The notes below the pieces were generated by a model. That model did no database searches and had not been told where the DNA came from. It saw nothing but the letters and a program-made list of their open reading frames with translations. This document shows positions 12,078-22,977 of a DNA stretch of 64,000 nt, one piece after another. The translations under genes were made by a program, and so were the position numbers. Numbering within the stretch: position 1 is the first letter of the stretch; every line of letters begins with the position of its first letter. Origin of the DNA: Thalassia testudinum (Eukaryota > Streptophyta > Magnoliopsida > Alismatales > Hydrocharitaceae); assembly GCA_037157565.1 (NCBI GenBank), contig JAZHRO010000062.1, positions 8,928,001-8,992,000 on the forward strand. Direction: 5' to 3'.

Positions 12078-14356
12078 TGATAGCGAAATACGCGGTTTGT
12101 AATTAGGTCGTTATAATGCGTAAATCCGCTTTCGCTCTTAAATTTATAATCCTAGATAGGGAAGTATCTAGGGTCGTCCAAGGAGGCAATATGGTTGCAA
12201 AATTGATTCTCTTGCTAGGAATATAATTCTCAACTTTCTTTTTGGTATTTTTTTCAATATATCATTTTTTTGTTTTTAAGCTAAGGCAACATGCGAACTG
12301 ATGGCAGGAAAAGTGATTTACACTTCAATTTAAATACTACTTCTATGTGGCAAGTAGAGCCTCTCCCTAAGCTCACTCTAGGCAAGTGGAGGCCTAGAAT
12401 AATTAGGGAGAGGGAGTGAAGAATGCTGAAAATAAGCTAATAGAAATGCAAACAAAAAAATGCAAAGAAGGCAACTAGATAATTGATAAAGTGTTTTACA
12501 AAAGGCCTAGTAGAGGAAATCTTGTACTACTCGAAAAATGCAAATAAGAAAAGAAAACACAAATCCTCTAGATAGATGGTGAAGAAGAGGGCTTCTTGCT
12601 CCAAGGTTGGTGGCTCCCAATCTTGAAAAGAGTCCGTCAACTCCTTCCTTGCAGTGCTCCGCCAAGGTGATGTCCTCCAAGGCAAGCCCTAAGGGGGCGT
12701 GCCCTAAGCTTCTCTCCAAGGGTGGACGTCCACCCTAAGTCCTTCTCCTTTTCCTGGCCATCCTTCTTGAAGTGGAAGAGTCCTCCTCCTTGGCATGGCT
12801 CAAGTTGAAGAGAGTGGGGAGAAGAAGGCACCAAAGGGGCTGGTGATATGCCCCTTTAATCTCCTTCTCTACTCCTCCTTGGGCGTAGGTATAGGTGGAT
12901 GTAGGTAGAAAAATACACTAAGGGAGGATGCCCCAAAATGGTGGTAGGTGGTGGCTTTTTATAGAATAGGATGGGGGGTTAAGGTGTCCCTTGAAATGGA
13001 GGGCCAAGATGGAATGATGGAGGTGCTTAAGGATCCAATGGCCAAGGGTGTTTGGCGCCACCTTAAGAGGCACCAAGGGGGTAGTTATGGGGGTTGACAC
13101 CCCTTGATATTGGCGCCAAAATGGCTTCTAGAAGCGGGTCTAAGTTGGTGCCAAGAAGGATTCTAGAAGGGGGGTTAGGTGGATGGCTAGGATGGCTTAT
13201 GTGGGTAGGTGTAGGGTGGATTAAGGGCTGAAAGTTGGCGCCAATATAGAGGTGGTTAGGGGTAGTTTTTGGAGCCAACTTAAGGTGTCTTTTGGTGGAG
13301 ATAATGGGGTGAAGGGATGGCTAGGAGGTGGCACCAACTTGAGTAGAGTAGCTAGCTTAAGTAGGCTTAAGTTGGTGAAGCTAGCTAGGGTTGACTTTGA
13401 AGGTGGTGGATGGCCAAGGAGCTGGTTGTTAGCTAAGCTAAGCTAAGATAAGCTAGCTTAGCTAATGGAGGAGTAGAGGAGAAGGTGTTGGAGCTAGGGT
13501 TTGGAGGGAGGAGCTGAGGAGGAGAAGTCTGGAGTAGGAGCTGGAGCTGGTAGCTGCTGAAGAGGCTGGCATGGGGCTACTCTAGCTGGCTTAGCGTGCT
13601 AGTTCTTTGCTAGTTGCTAAGCCAAGCTAAAGTGAGCTAGCTTCTACCAAAGTAAGCTGAGGTGAGCTAGGTCTGGTGCTCCCGGGGAGAATCAAGCTGG
13701 TTGAGCTAAGGTAGCTTAGCTCAACTGAGTTGAGCTAAGCTGAGTCCCCGAGAGCTGGACTTGAGCTTCCTGAGCTGGGATGAATTCTTCTTCAGCTGGC
13801 TGGAGCTGAGTGGAGCTGGATGTAGCTAGATCTGAGCTGGGGTGAACTCCTGTCAACTTAGCTGAGCTAGCTAGAGCTCCCTGTGGACTAGTGGGAGCTG
13901 AGATGAGTTAGACTCAGCTAAGTTGAGCTGGATCTGAGCTGACTTGAGCTAGGGTGAGCTAAGGTGAACTCTCTTGAGCTGCCATCCAGCTGAGATTAGC
14001 TGAATGGAGCTGGGATGAGCTAAACCTAGTTCAAGTAAGCTAGGTTCCAGCTGTGGTGAGCTGGATCAAGCTGAGGTGAGCTGGATCAAGCTGAGGTGAG
14101 CTGGATTAGGCTGAGTTCCAGCTAGTCTGGGCTTCTCCTTCACCATTTGCCTTCTTGAGTGCTAGGGTTTTAGGGATCTATATATCTGTACATCCCTAAC
14201 ACTCACAAAAACATATTAAAAAGACAATAAAAAAATGCAATGCATGCCTAACCTATTTTATGCCTATATGCAGCCCAAAAACCCATTTGCGGCGTAAAAT
14301 CCTAAGAGCTAGGTTTGTTTTAATGCATAAGAATGATGATAAACTAGCGTTTATCA
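12078..14356 (-). repeat. 5' LTR of A2
   Basis: 2279 bp. On the minus strand it starts TGATAAACGCTAG at 14356 and ends CGCTATCA at 12078. Same organisation as the 3' LTR, with an AGCT-rich domain at about 13420-14130. The first 20 bases form an inverted repeat (TGATAAAC and GTTTATCA arms). Confidence 0.95.
12955..12963 (-). promoter_or_regulatory. TATA box of A2 5' LTR
   Basis: Minus-strand TATAAAAAG. This would be the promoter driving the A2 genomic RNA. Confidence 0.68.
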
Positions 14357-14361
14357 GTGAA

Positions 14362-15440
14362 CCCCTCCATGAAGCCTAGGAAAGATTTCAAGAACTTCGA
14401 AGAAGTTGTCCCCATCATGAATTTCCACAATGGCAGTTAGTGTAGATCTTTTATCATGGATTAGAAGATCAATTGAAGCGATTTGTGGATGCCTCATGTG
14501 AGGGAAATTTCCTTAACAAAGACGCTGAAAGTACCTACCTCCTCTTTGTAGAAATGAGTGAAAACTCATTTAACATGACTTCAATGGACACTTTTGGTAG
14601 AACACAAAACCACAAATAAGGAGTCCATGAAATTGACTCCAAATCTATCTCGGTTCCAGTCACTCAAGATGATCTATATATGTTAGCTCAACGAATGGAC
14701 TAGATGCAAATTCACCAAAAGAAAATGGAAGAAAAGCTCACAAATAAACAAGCTCCACACGTTAACTCTCCACACACTAACCCTCCACAACTTCTCCAAA
14801 GAGAAAATCTACACAACATTGATGCCACATCTGCTGGTCAGCAATTTCCAGCTGATTTCTTGCAGGATTTGACTGGGAATTTTGATCAAATATTTTTGAT
14901 CCCACCACGGAAAACATTTATGCTCTCCAGGAGCAATTTAGAAACCCCTCCAACACTTTCAATCAAAATTGGAGGACTAACCCGAATCACTCCTGGAAAA
15001 ATCGGAACCCGATTCCTTTTCCCAAACAAAACTATTTTGGGAATTATGGACAACCTGTGTATCAACTCGGACCATTCCAGGACGATATTAACAATCAAGT
15101 CATGAAAACTCTACAAGGAATGCAGACTCAAATGACAGAAGTAACCCGCATGATTACCAACTTGCAACACCAAGTTAAGGTTACTCCGGATCATCGACCT
15201 ATTGGGAATTTACCTTCCCAACCCATGCCCAACCCAAATAATCAAAGGAATCAGTTCCAAGGTGGATATCCCAGTCAACCCATTCAACCAGCACCTCAGC
15301 ATCCACCTGGTTTCAATAATAGTCAGGCTTCCTATCCTCATCCTAGAAACAACCAGACTGCAAATGCAGTTACTTTGAGGAATGGGAAAACCACTCACAA
15401 TCCCCTACCTATTAAAGAAACTCATTTTAATGAAACATAG
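14362..15440 (+). pseudogene. gag: A1 gag, C-terminal part
   Basis: Continuation of 3065-3733 in the same phase: ERFQEL, IFYHGLEDQLKRFVDAS, GNFLNKDAEST and MSENSFN match A2 gag. In-frame stops include TAG 14377-14379 (Trp in A2) and others near 14440-14700; small indels follow between about 14850 and 15060. Frame 15057-15440 carries the helical MKTLQGMQTQMTEVTRMITN segment and the Pro/Gln/Asn-rich linker ending NAVTLRNGKTTHNP, the usual Gag-protease boundary in this lineage. No CCHC zinc knuckle was seen. Confidence 0.88.
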
Positions 15441-16413
15441 ATTAACTTTTCCCCATCTCCCTCTCATATTGTTTAGGAAATAATTAATGCAAAATAGGGA
15501 AACACTGCTCCATTTCCACAAGCCCTCCACTCTTCAACAAATAAGAAAAAGAAGAAATCTAAGCCCACTGAAAAGGAATTAATGGATTTATTTAGGCAAG
15601 TTGAAATTAATATCCCTCTCCTAGATGCCATTGAATACATCCCTGCCTATGCAAAATTCCTAAAAGATATGTGTACTCTGAAAAGGCAGCCTTGAAATTT
15701 AGGAAAGGTGATCCTTCCCGAGACAGTCAGCTCAATTGTGCGGAGTCACCTGCCTCTTAAGAGAAAAGATCCCAGCACCCCCTGATTCAAGATATCATTA
15801 ATGATACTTCTTTTGATCACGCTTTGTTCGATCTCGATGCCTCAATTAATCTTATCCCCACAATTGTTTTTGAGGAATTTAAGATCGGTGAATTAAAGCC
15901 TGTTGAGGTTACTCTCCAATTAGCCGACCGATCTACAATTAAACAAAGAGGAATTGTTGGGGATGTTCTTGTCCGGGTCAAAAATTGTCTATTTGCAGTA
16001 GACTTTTTAGTCCTGGACATAGAGGTACCAGAAGCACTAAAGTTTTCCCCCATCATTCTTGGAAGACCATTCTTAGCCACCGCCTACGTGAATATTGATT
16101 GTGATTTTGGAAAGATGAAGATCATGTGCGGCGGTGAATCTGTAACCCTAGACATTTTCCAAGCTTCTAGGCAGTTCCAAGAACCAGATTTCTTTAATGA
16201 TTCGGATTCAGAAATAGAAAACATTGTGGAGGAAACTTTGCAAATTTTCCATTTAGGTTCTTGTTTTTCCATCAATATGGTTCCTAAACAATCCACTTCT
16301 TCTCACCCTTCCACCCTAACCACACATTCAGCTAACTCTCCAGCTGATCCTTTCACTCTCACCTCCCCACTAACCCATAAAGCAAAAATTCTTTCAGAGC
16401 CAGGCCCACAATT
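15441..16413 (+). pseudogene. pro: A1 aspartic protease region
   Basis: Degenerate up to about 15800 (stops and shifts; LLDAIEYIPAYAKFLKDM-like sequence is still readable). It is then open from 15824, with the active-site region LFDLDASINLIP. The usual Gly after DL is Asp here (DLGA in A2 and E), which should impair the catalytic loop. VEVTLQLADRSTIKQRGIV and FSPIILGRPFLATA follow, then an acidic stretch (FNDSDSEIENIVEETL) and a Ser/Thr/Pro linker. The protease would cleave Gag-Pol. Confidence 0.87.
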
Positions 16414-17390
16414 GGAATTAAAACCTTTGCCCGACTCCCTTAAATATGTCTTCCTAGGTCCTAATCAGACCTTTCCCCTGATTATAAATTCTGGACTTAC
16501 CGAGGCACAAGAGCACAAACTTCTCAATGTTTTGAGTAAATATCGAAAAGCTATTGGTTGGACCCTTTCTGATCTTAAGGGTATTCGTCCATCCTATTGT
16601 GCACATCATATATATTTAGAGGACGATTCTTGCCCCTCTCACCAACCACAAAGGCGCCTGAACCCTATTATGCAGGAGGTGGTAAAAAAGGAGATTATTA
16701 AGTGGCTTGATGTTGATATCATCTACCCCATTTCTGGCAGCTCCTGGGTTAGTCCAACACAAGTTGTGCCCAAAAAGGTTGGACTAACAGTTGTCACTAA
16801 TGATAATGGGGAGAATGTAGCCACTCGAACCGCCTCTTCTTGGCATGTGTGTATTGATTATAGAAAATTAAACACCACCACCAAGAAGGACCATTTCCCG
16901 CTCCCCTTTATTGATCAAATCTTGGAGCGGTTAGCTGGACCGGATTTTTACTATTTTCTGGACGGTTATTCCGACTATAATCAGGTAGCGATTCATCCTG
17001 AGGACCGGGACAAGACAACTTTCACCTGCCCCTTAGGAACCTTTGCTTTCCGAAGGATGCCCTTCGATCTTTGCAATGCACCTGCAACTTTTCAAAGGTG
17101 TATGCTTGCAATATTTTCAGACCTGGTAGGTGAATGCTTAGAAGTCTTTATGGATGACTTCTCTATTTTTGGAGATTCCTTTGACCATTATCTCAAAAAT
17201 CTTGAAAGAACTCTCCAATAATGCATAAGTCAATCTAGTCCTCAGTTGGGAAAAAAGTCATTTCATGGTCCAGGAAGGTATTGTCTTGGGCCATGTTATT
17301 TCAAAATAAGGAATCGCGGTAGATAAAGCAAAAATAGATGCTATATTTAAGCTCCCAACGCCCACTACTGTCAAACAGATCATATCCTTT
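16414..17390 (+). pseudogene. RT: A1 reverse transcriptase
   Basis: Frame 15824-17221 continues into RT: LELKPLPDSLKYVFLG at the start, then RRLNPIMQEVVKKEIIKWLD, YPISGSSWVSPTQVVPKK, VCIDYRKLNTTTKKDHFPLP, FLDGYSDYNQVAIHPEDRDK, TFAFRRMPFDLCNAPATFQR and the catalytic box VFMDDFSIFG. FMDD in place of YVDD is normal for this lineage. A stop (TAA 17219-17221) and a frameshift break the thumb; the continuing frame from 17232 reads VLSWEKSHFMVQEGIVLGHV and runs to 17654 with a TAA near 17310. It would copy element RNA into DNA; it is inactive as it stands. Confidence 0.93.
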
Positions 17391-18076
17391 TTGGGTCATG
17401 TGGGTTTCTATTGTCGATTTATACAAAATTTTTCACAAATCTCCAAGCCCTTAAGTCAGCTAGTCACTAAAGACCAGCCATTTGATTTTAATGATAAGTG
17501 CCTGGAGAGTTTTTTGAGGTTGAAGAAAGAGGTTACTGAGGTGCCAATTTTACAGGGACCTGATTGGAATAGTCCCTTTGAATTAATGACAGATGCCTCA
17601 GATTTTGCTGTAGGGGCCGTTCTATGGCAAAGAATTGGCAAGAAGCCTTTGTGATCTATTATGCTAGCAAAACTCTTGATGATGCACAACGAAATTACAC
17701 GGTTACTGAAAAGGAACTTCTTGCCATTGTATTTGCGTTAGAAAAATTTAGATCTTATCTTTTGGGGTCACATGTCACTGTATATACCGACCACTCAGCA
17801 ATTAAATATTTGCTAACAAAGAAAGATGCGGAACCCCACCTTATCCGTTGGATTTTGCTGCTCTATGAATTTGACTTGGAAATCAAGGATAAGGCGAGAT
17901 CGCATAATGTAGTGGCCGACCATCTCTCTCGTCTTATGACGAATGACATAATGACCCCACCTGATCAGTTCCCCGATGAAAGCATTTTGGCTGCTACGAC
18001 CCTCCCTTGGTTTGCGCCCATCGTAAACTATTTAGCAACAGAACGAATCCTCACTGATTGGCCAAAAACAAAATGA
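17391..18076 (+). pseudogene. RH: A1 RNase H domain and connection
   Basis: Frame 17391-17654 holds the RT-RH connection (GHVGFYCRFIQNFSQISKPL) and the first RNase H strand with [15 protein letters not shown] (first catalytic Asp). A frameshift near 17630 moves to frame 17624-18076: [20 protein letters not shown] (catalytic Glu), [13 protein letters not shown] (Asp) and [14 protein letters not shown] (final Asp). It removes RNA from the RNA/DNA hybrid during reverse transcription. Confidence 0.9.
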
Positions 18077-19310
18077 GATAAGTTCTTTGCTGATATTAAA
18101 TACTATTTTGGGAGGAGCCCAACCTTTTTCGCATTTATGCCGATCCGGTCATCCAACGATGTGTACCCGATTCTAAAATCCATGATATTTTGACACACTG
18201 TCACTCAATGGCCTGTGGCGGACATTTTTCAGGCAAGAAAACTATAGCTAAAATCCTTAATGTGGGATTTTATTGGCCCAGCTTGCACAAGGATGCTCAT
18301 GACTTTATTCGATCCTGTGTGCATTGCTAGAACATCGGCAACATGACTTGGAAGGATATGATGCCCCTTAATCATATTTTAGAGGTTGAAATTTTTGATG
18401 TTTGGGGCATCGACTTCATGGGACCGTTCATCAACTCTGGTGGGTATTTATATATACTAGTCGTAGTCAACTATGTTTCAAAATGGATAGAAGCAATACC
18501 CACCCGCACTAGTGATCACCGTGTGGTTGTCAAATTTCTAAAGAAAAATATTTTCTCAAGATTCGGCATTCCAAAGGCCATTATTAGTGACGGAGGCTCG
18601 CATTTCACTCACTCATAATTCCGTCACCTTCTTTCTAAAGACGGGGTTAATCATAAAATTTCCACACCTTATCTCCCCCAAACAAATGGCCAGGCTGAAG
18701 TCTCTAACTGGGAAATTAAAAATATTTTACAAAAGGCGATTAGGCCCGACTGTAAAGATTGGTCCACCAAATTGGACGACACTTTATGGGCTTACCATAC
18801 TGCGTTTAAAACTCCACTCAGCATGTCTCCCTTCCGTCTGATTTTTGGGAAGGCATGCCATCTCCTGGTAGAATTAGAACATAGGGCTTTTTGGGTAATA
18901 AAATAACTCAACATGGATTTATCTGACGTCGATATCCATAGAAAATTACAATTAACTGAATTGGAAGAGTTACATAATTTTTCCTATGAAAACGTGAGGA
19001 TTTATAAAGACCGAACGAAGAAATTTCATGATAAATACATTGTTCGAAAACACTTTGATGTTAATCAACGCATTTGGCTTTTCAATGCTAGATTGCATCT
19101 TTTTCCTGGTAAATTAAAATCTAAATGGATCGGCCCCTTTATTGTCCATAAAACTTATCCATACGACACTGTTGATCTTTTTGATCCAAAAACTAATTCG
19201 ACATTTCAAGTCAATGGCCAATGTTTAAAGGCTAGTTTGATCATACACCAAATCTTTCATCTGAATCTTTTAATTTCACTGAGCCAGCCACCTTTGATCA
19301 CTAGTGCACA
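18077..19310 (+). pseudogene. IN: A1 integrase
   Basis: One frame (18196-19437) broken by TAG 18328-18330, TAA 18616-18618 and TAA 18904-18906. Zinc-binding HHCC domain: THCHSMACGGHFSGKKT and CVHC. Catalytic core: [10 protein letters not shown] (D), [14 protein letters not shown] (D), then [16 protein letters not shown] (E). C-terminal part: FHDKYIVRKHFDVNQRIWLF, GKLKSKWIGPFIVHKTYPYD. Stop 18616 could be a C-to-T change of a Gln codon. It would insert element cDNA with 5-bp duplications, matching GTGAA, GGGGG and CCTAA seen in this window. Confidence 0.92.
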
Positions 19311-20679
19311 CTACGCCCGGTTGAATGGCGTAAAAGATAGCACTGGATGGGAGGTAACCCATCATTTTTCCTGGTTTTCTTTTTTTCTTTTTCCAGGTTT
19401 TGACCATCCTAAACCCGACCGTTCTTCATTAAGGTGATCCCTTTTCCTCCTAATGCATGAGGACATTGCATATCTTACACATGGGGGGGTGTTTTTAAAA
19501 TGTGATGATCGATTTAGGATTTTCAAAACCTAAAAACATGCATTTTTCTTTAGTTATTTTGTTTTCCTGCTTGCATACCCAAAAATATAAAAATGTTGAA
19601 AACTTTTTGAGGAAAAATTTTGAAATTGGGACTAAGGTCGAGAAACTCACTTTTGGTACAATGGGATTTAATCTTTAACAAACTAGGGATGAGAATGTGG
19701 ATCTGATCATTAGAATTTCAAGGTCTATTTTTAGACTAGATCAGATATCCTTCTCTAAAAATTCCACTTGAACTCATGATAGTCCAGATGACTTGATCCT
19801 ATTTTGTAATGTCGAAAGTATTTGACTTAGTTTCTGATTCAAAAACTTGCATGTCTTGAGGAACTTCTTGTGTCAATTTTCATACACAAGCCAACACTTA
19901 AAAACAACTAAAAATTAGAAAAACTCCCTTGTTTGAACTTAGTAAAAGTCTGAAGCAGATCATTGGTTTGAGTTTCCACCGCTGAGAAGGAGGAAAATAC
20001 CTCCTTTGAGGATGCGATGTCAACATGTTACCGCCTCGGTGCTGCTCCATATCTATATTTCATATCTTTAGATGGAGCATTAAAGCGCATTTTAGCATCT
20101 CAAGTGTCTTGGATGGTGCTCTACCTATAGTGTTGGAGCAAGAGCTTGAGTTTTCTTGGAGTGCCCTTTTACAGAGCATTGTGTTTTGGGGTTGTGAGCT
20201 CCTGGGTGATGTCATGGACAGTGCTTTCCCGAAGTACTGGTGCTAGAGCCCCCTTGAGGATTGGTAATGGGAATGATGATCCCAACACATCGGTTGTAAG
20301 ACTAAGCTAAAAACAAGCATGGGAAAAAAAAGATTAATTAACCAAAAACACGGCCCTATAAATGTTGGCTTTTCACAAGCACGGACACAAGGTTTTAAAG
20401 GATTTTGCAAGTTGCGAATCAGATTCATGAGCCAGAAAAATCCTAAAAACAAAAATTTCAAGTCATTTGAATTAACAAGGGGTTAATTTGTGAATTTTCT
20501 GGAGGATATATTGATCCCGTTTTATTTAATTTTTGGATCCAAAAGCAAATCTCGATGTTTATCCTTAACAAACCCCGTGCCTCCTGTGTTTAGAACAAGC
20601 AAGGTCCCTTAATCTTTTTCTCCTTAAAAGTAAAAAAAAATTAGATTTCACAAGAATTTAGTTTCCCAAAAATTTAAAG
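19311..20679 (+). other. A1 3' untranslated region
   Basis: No gene supported and no envelope-like frame. Contains ATGAGGACATTGCA (19457-19470) and an internal G7 tract (CATGGGGGGGTG, G7 at 19483-19489), then, at about 20015-20280, a block starting AACATGTTACCGCCTCGG with several GGTGCT/GGAGCA-rich imperfect repeats. The same order is seen in A2 and, in part, in element B. Confidence 0.75.
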
Positions 20680-20717
20680 TTTTGCTAAGAGACTAGCAAA
20701 AGATAAGCATGGGGGTG
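20680..20717 (+). other. A1 polypurine tract and adjoining hairpin
   Basis: Hairpin with 8-bp arms TTTTGCTA (20680-20687) and TAGCAAAA (20694-20701), loop AGAGAC, then GATAAGCATGGGGGTG ending directly at the LTR start TGATAAAC (20718). The G tract is the plus-strand primer; the role of the hairpin is unknown. Confidence 0.88.
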
Positions 20718-22977
20718 TGATAAACGCCAGCTTATCATCATTCTTATGCATTAAAACAAACCTAGCTCTTAGGATTTTGCTCCGCAAGATAGTTTTTGGG
20801 CAGCATTTAGGCAATAACTAGGATAGGCATGCATTGTATTTTTTCTTGTTCTTTTAATGTGTTTTTATGAATGTAAGGGATGAACAGATATACGGATCCC
20901 TAGAACCCTAGCACTCAAGAAGGCAAATGGTGAAGGAGAAGCTCAGACTAGCTGGAACTCAGCTTGATCCAGCTCACCATAGCTAGAATCTAGCTCACTT
21001 GGACTAGGGTTAGCTCATCCTAGCTCCATTCAACTAACCTTAGCTGAATGGCAGCTCAAGAGAGCTCATCTTAGCTCACCCTAGCTCAGGTCAGCTCAGA
21101 TCCAACTCAACTTAGTTGAGTCTAGCTCATCTCAGCTCCCACTAGTCAATAGGGAGCTCTAGCAAGATTAGCTGAGTTGACTGAAGTTCACCCTAGCTCA
21201 GATCCAGCTATATCCAGCTCCACTCAACTCTAGCCAGCTGAAGAAGAATTCATCCCAGCTCAGGAAGCTCAAGTCCAACTCCTGGGGACTCAGCTTAGCT
21301 CAACTTGGTTAAGCTAAGCCACCTTAGCCATCTCAACCAGCTCAATCCTCCCCAGGAGCACCAGACCCATCTCACCTCAGCTCCATTCAATAGAAGCTAG
21401 CTCACTTTAGCTTGTCTTAGTAGCTAGCAAATAACTAGCAAGCTAAGCCTGCTAGAGTAACCCCATGTTGACCTCTTCAGTAGCTGCCAGCCCCACTTCA
21501 GCTCCAGATTCTTCAGATCCAGCTCTTCCCTCCGAACCCTAGCTCCAACACCTCCTCCTTTACTCCACCATTAGCTAAGCTAGCTTAGCTTAGCTTAGCT
21601 ATGCTCTAGCTCCCTTGGCTTTTACCACCTAAAAATCCTACCTAACAACTCCACCAACTAACTCCACCTAAGCTCCACATAAGCTAACCCTACTTCCACC
21701 TCACCTTGGTGCCAACCTAGCCTACCCACTACCTCCAAAAGACACCATAAAGTGGTGCCAAAACTGCCCTAATTGCCTCCTTGTTGGCGCCACTTTTTCC
21801 CTCCAAAAACCCCCTTCATCTCCACCACACATCTTCCCTTGAACCCATCTCCACCATCCACATAATCCCCCCTTCTAGAAGCCTAGAAGTTGGTGCCAAC
21901 CCATGGCACCTCTCCATGGTTGGTGCCACTTTTAGGTGTCCATTGGCCACTGATTACTACCCCCCTTACACCCCTTAGGTGGCGCCAACCATCCTTAACC
22001 CTAGGATCACCTAATCACCTCCATCTTCCCATCTTAGCCCTCCATTCCAAGAGTCACCTTAACCCCTCATCCTACCCTATAAAAAGACCACTACCCACCA
22101 CCATTCAAACCATCCTTGACTAGAAAATTTCCTCTCATACTCTACTTAGATCCCACACCCAAGAGAGAAGAAGAAGAAGATTAAGGGGATATTCTGTCCC
22201 TTTGGTGCCTTCCCCTCTTCCCTTCTCTCTTGTGTCCATGCCAGCCAAAGGAGGAGCTAGGCAAGGAAGACCTTTGGAGGAGGTCTTGAAGGTGGTCCAT
22301 GGAACCTTGGAGGAGAACTTGAGGGTGGTGCACGCCCACCCTTGGAGGAGGTCTTGAAGGTGGAGAGCATCCGCCTTGGAGGAGCTTTCAAGGAAGGAGA
22401 AGAAGGAGGCCCTCTTTTCAAGCCAAGGAGTAGCTCGGCTTGGAGCAAGAAGACTCCCTTCTTCACCAGATTCTACAAGAGGATTTTTGTTTCTTCTATT
22501 GCTTTTATATTTTACATTTCTAGTAGAAGCATTCCTCTACTTGTCTTGTAAGAGAACACAAATTCTACTTAATTAAATTGCCTTCTTTTTAATTTCTTGT
22601 TGCAATTGTTACTTTTGTTCTAGCACTTGTTCTACTTCCACTCCCTAATTATTCTAGGCCTCCACTTGCCTAGAGTGAGCTTAGGTAGTGGACATTTTCA
22701 TCTCTTAAGTTTTAGCTTAGCATTTTATGTGTTAACACTTTTCTGTCACAATTCACACTTTGCCTTTATTATTTCAAAACTAAAAAAATTATATATTTAA
22801 AATACCTAAAAGAAAGTTGAGATTTATTTTATAAGCAAGAGAATTGAATTGCAAATTTGCTTCCTTGGATGACCCTAGATACTCCCCTATCTAGGAATAT
22901 AAATTTAAAAGCGTATGCGATTTGGCTTGTTACGACTTAAAAACCTGCTTTTACAAATCACGCCAAACTTTTCATCA
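20718..22977 (+). repeat. 3' LTR of A1
   Basis: 2260 bp, TGATAAAC...TTCATCA. Contains an inverted repeat at its tip, an AGCT-rich domain (about 20935-21612), TGGYGCCA palindromes (about 21700-21990) and a TATA box at 22078-22086. Right flank begins ATGCC, the candidate target duplication; the partner is outside the window. Confidence 0.94.
22078..22086 (+). promoter_or_regulatory. TATA box of A1 3' LTR
   Basis: TATAAAAAG at the position equivalent to 467-475. Being in a 3' LTR, it could drive read-out into 22978 onward. Confidence 0.62.

Larger units (their letters stand above)
3734..14356 (-). mobile_element. Element A2: nested Athila-like element, RT/RH/IN deleted
   Basis: Complete LTR-to-LTR element of 10.6 kb in reverse orientation inside A1 gag. 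It is flanked by a perfect 5-bp duplication GTGAA at 3729-3733 and 14357-14361. LTRs are 12078-14356 (5') and 3734-6009 (3'), look almost identical by eye, and begin TGATAAA and end TATCA (the 3' LTR end has TG mutated to CG at 3734). It has an intact primer site, a nearly intact gag-pro and a normal 3' region, but the whole RT-RNase H-integrase segment seen in A1 (about 16.4-19.3 kb) is missing. It is younger than A1 and could move only with enzymes supplied in trans. Confidence 0.95.
1..22977 (+). mobile_element. Element A1: Athila-like Ty3/gypsy retrotransposon, interrupted by A2
   Basis: Composite of a partial 5' LTR (1-1367), tRNA-Asp-type primer site, gag, protease, RT, RNase H, integrase, 3' untranslated region, polypurine tract and full 3' LTR (20718-22977). 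Bases 3734-14356 plus one GTGAA copy are a later insertion; the gag frame resumes exactly at 14362. Window position 1 aligns with 21610 in the 3' LTR, so about 0.9 kb of the 5' LTR lies outside. Coding regions carry many stops and frameshifts, so it is not autonomous now. It inserted into a minus-strand family D LTR, whose remnant starts at 22978. Domain order RT-RH-IN is that of Ty3/gypsy; assignment to the Athila-like lineage rests on primer site, long LTRs and protein motifs. Confidence 0.93.
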
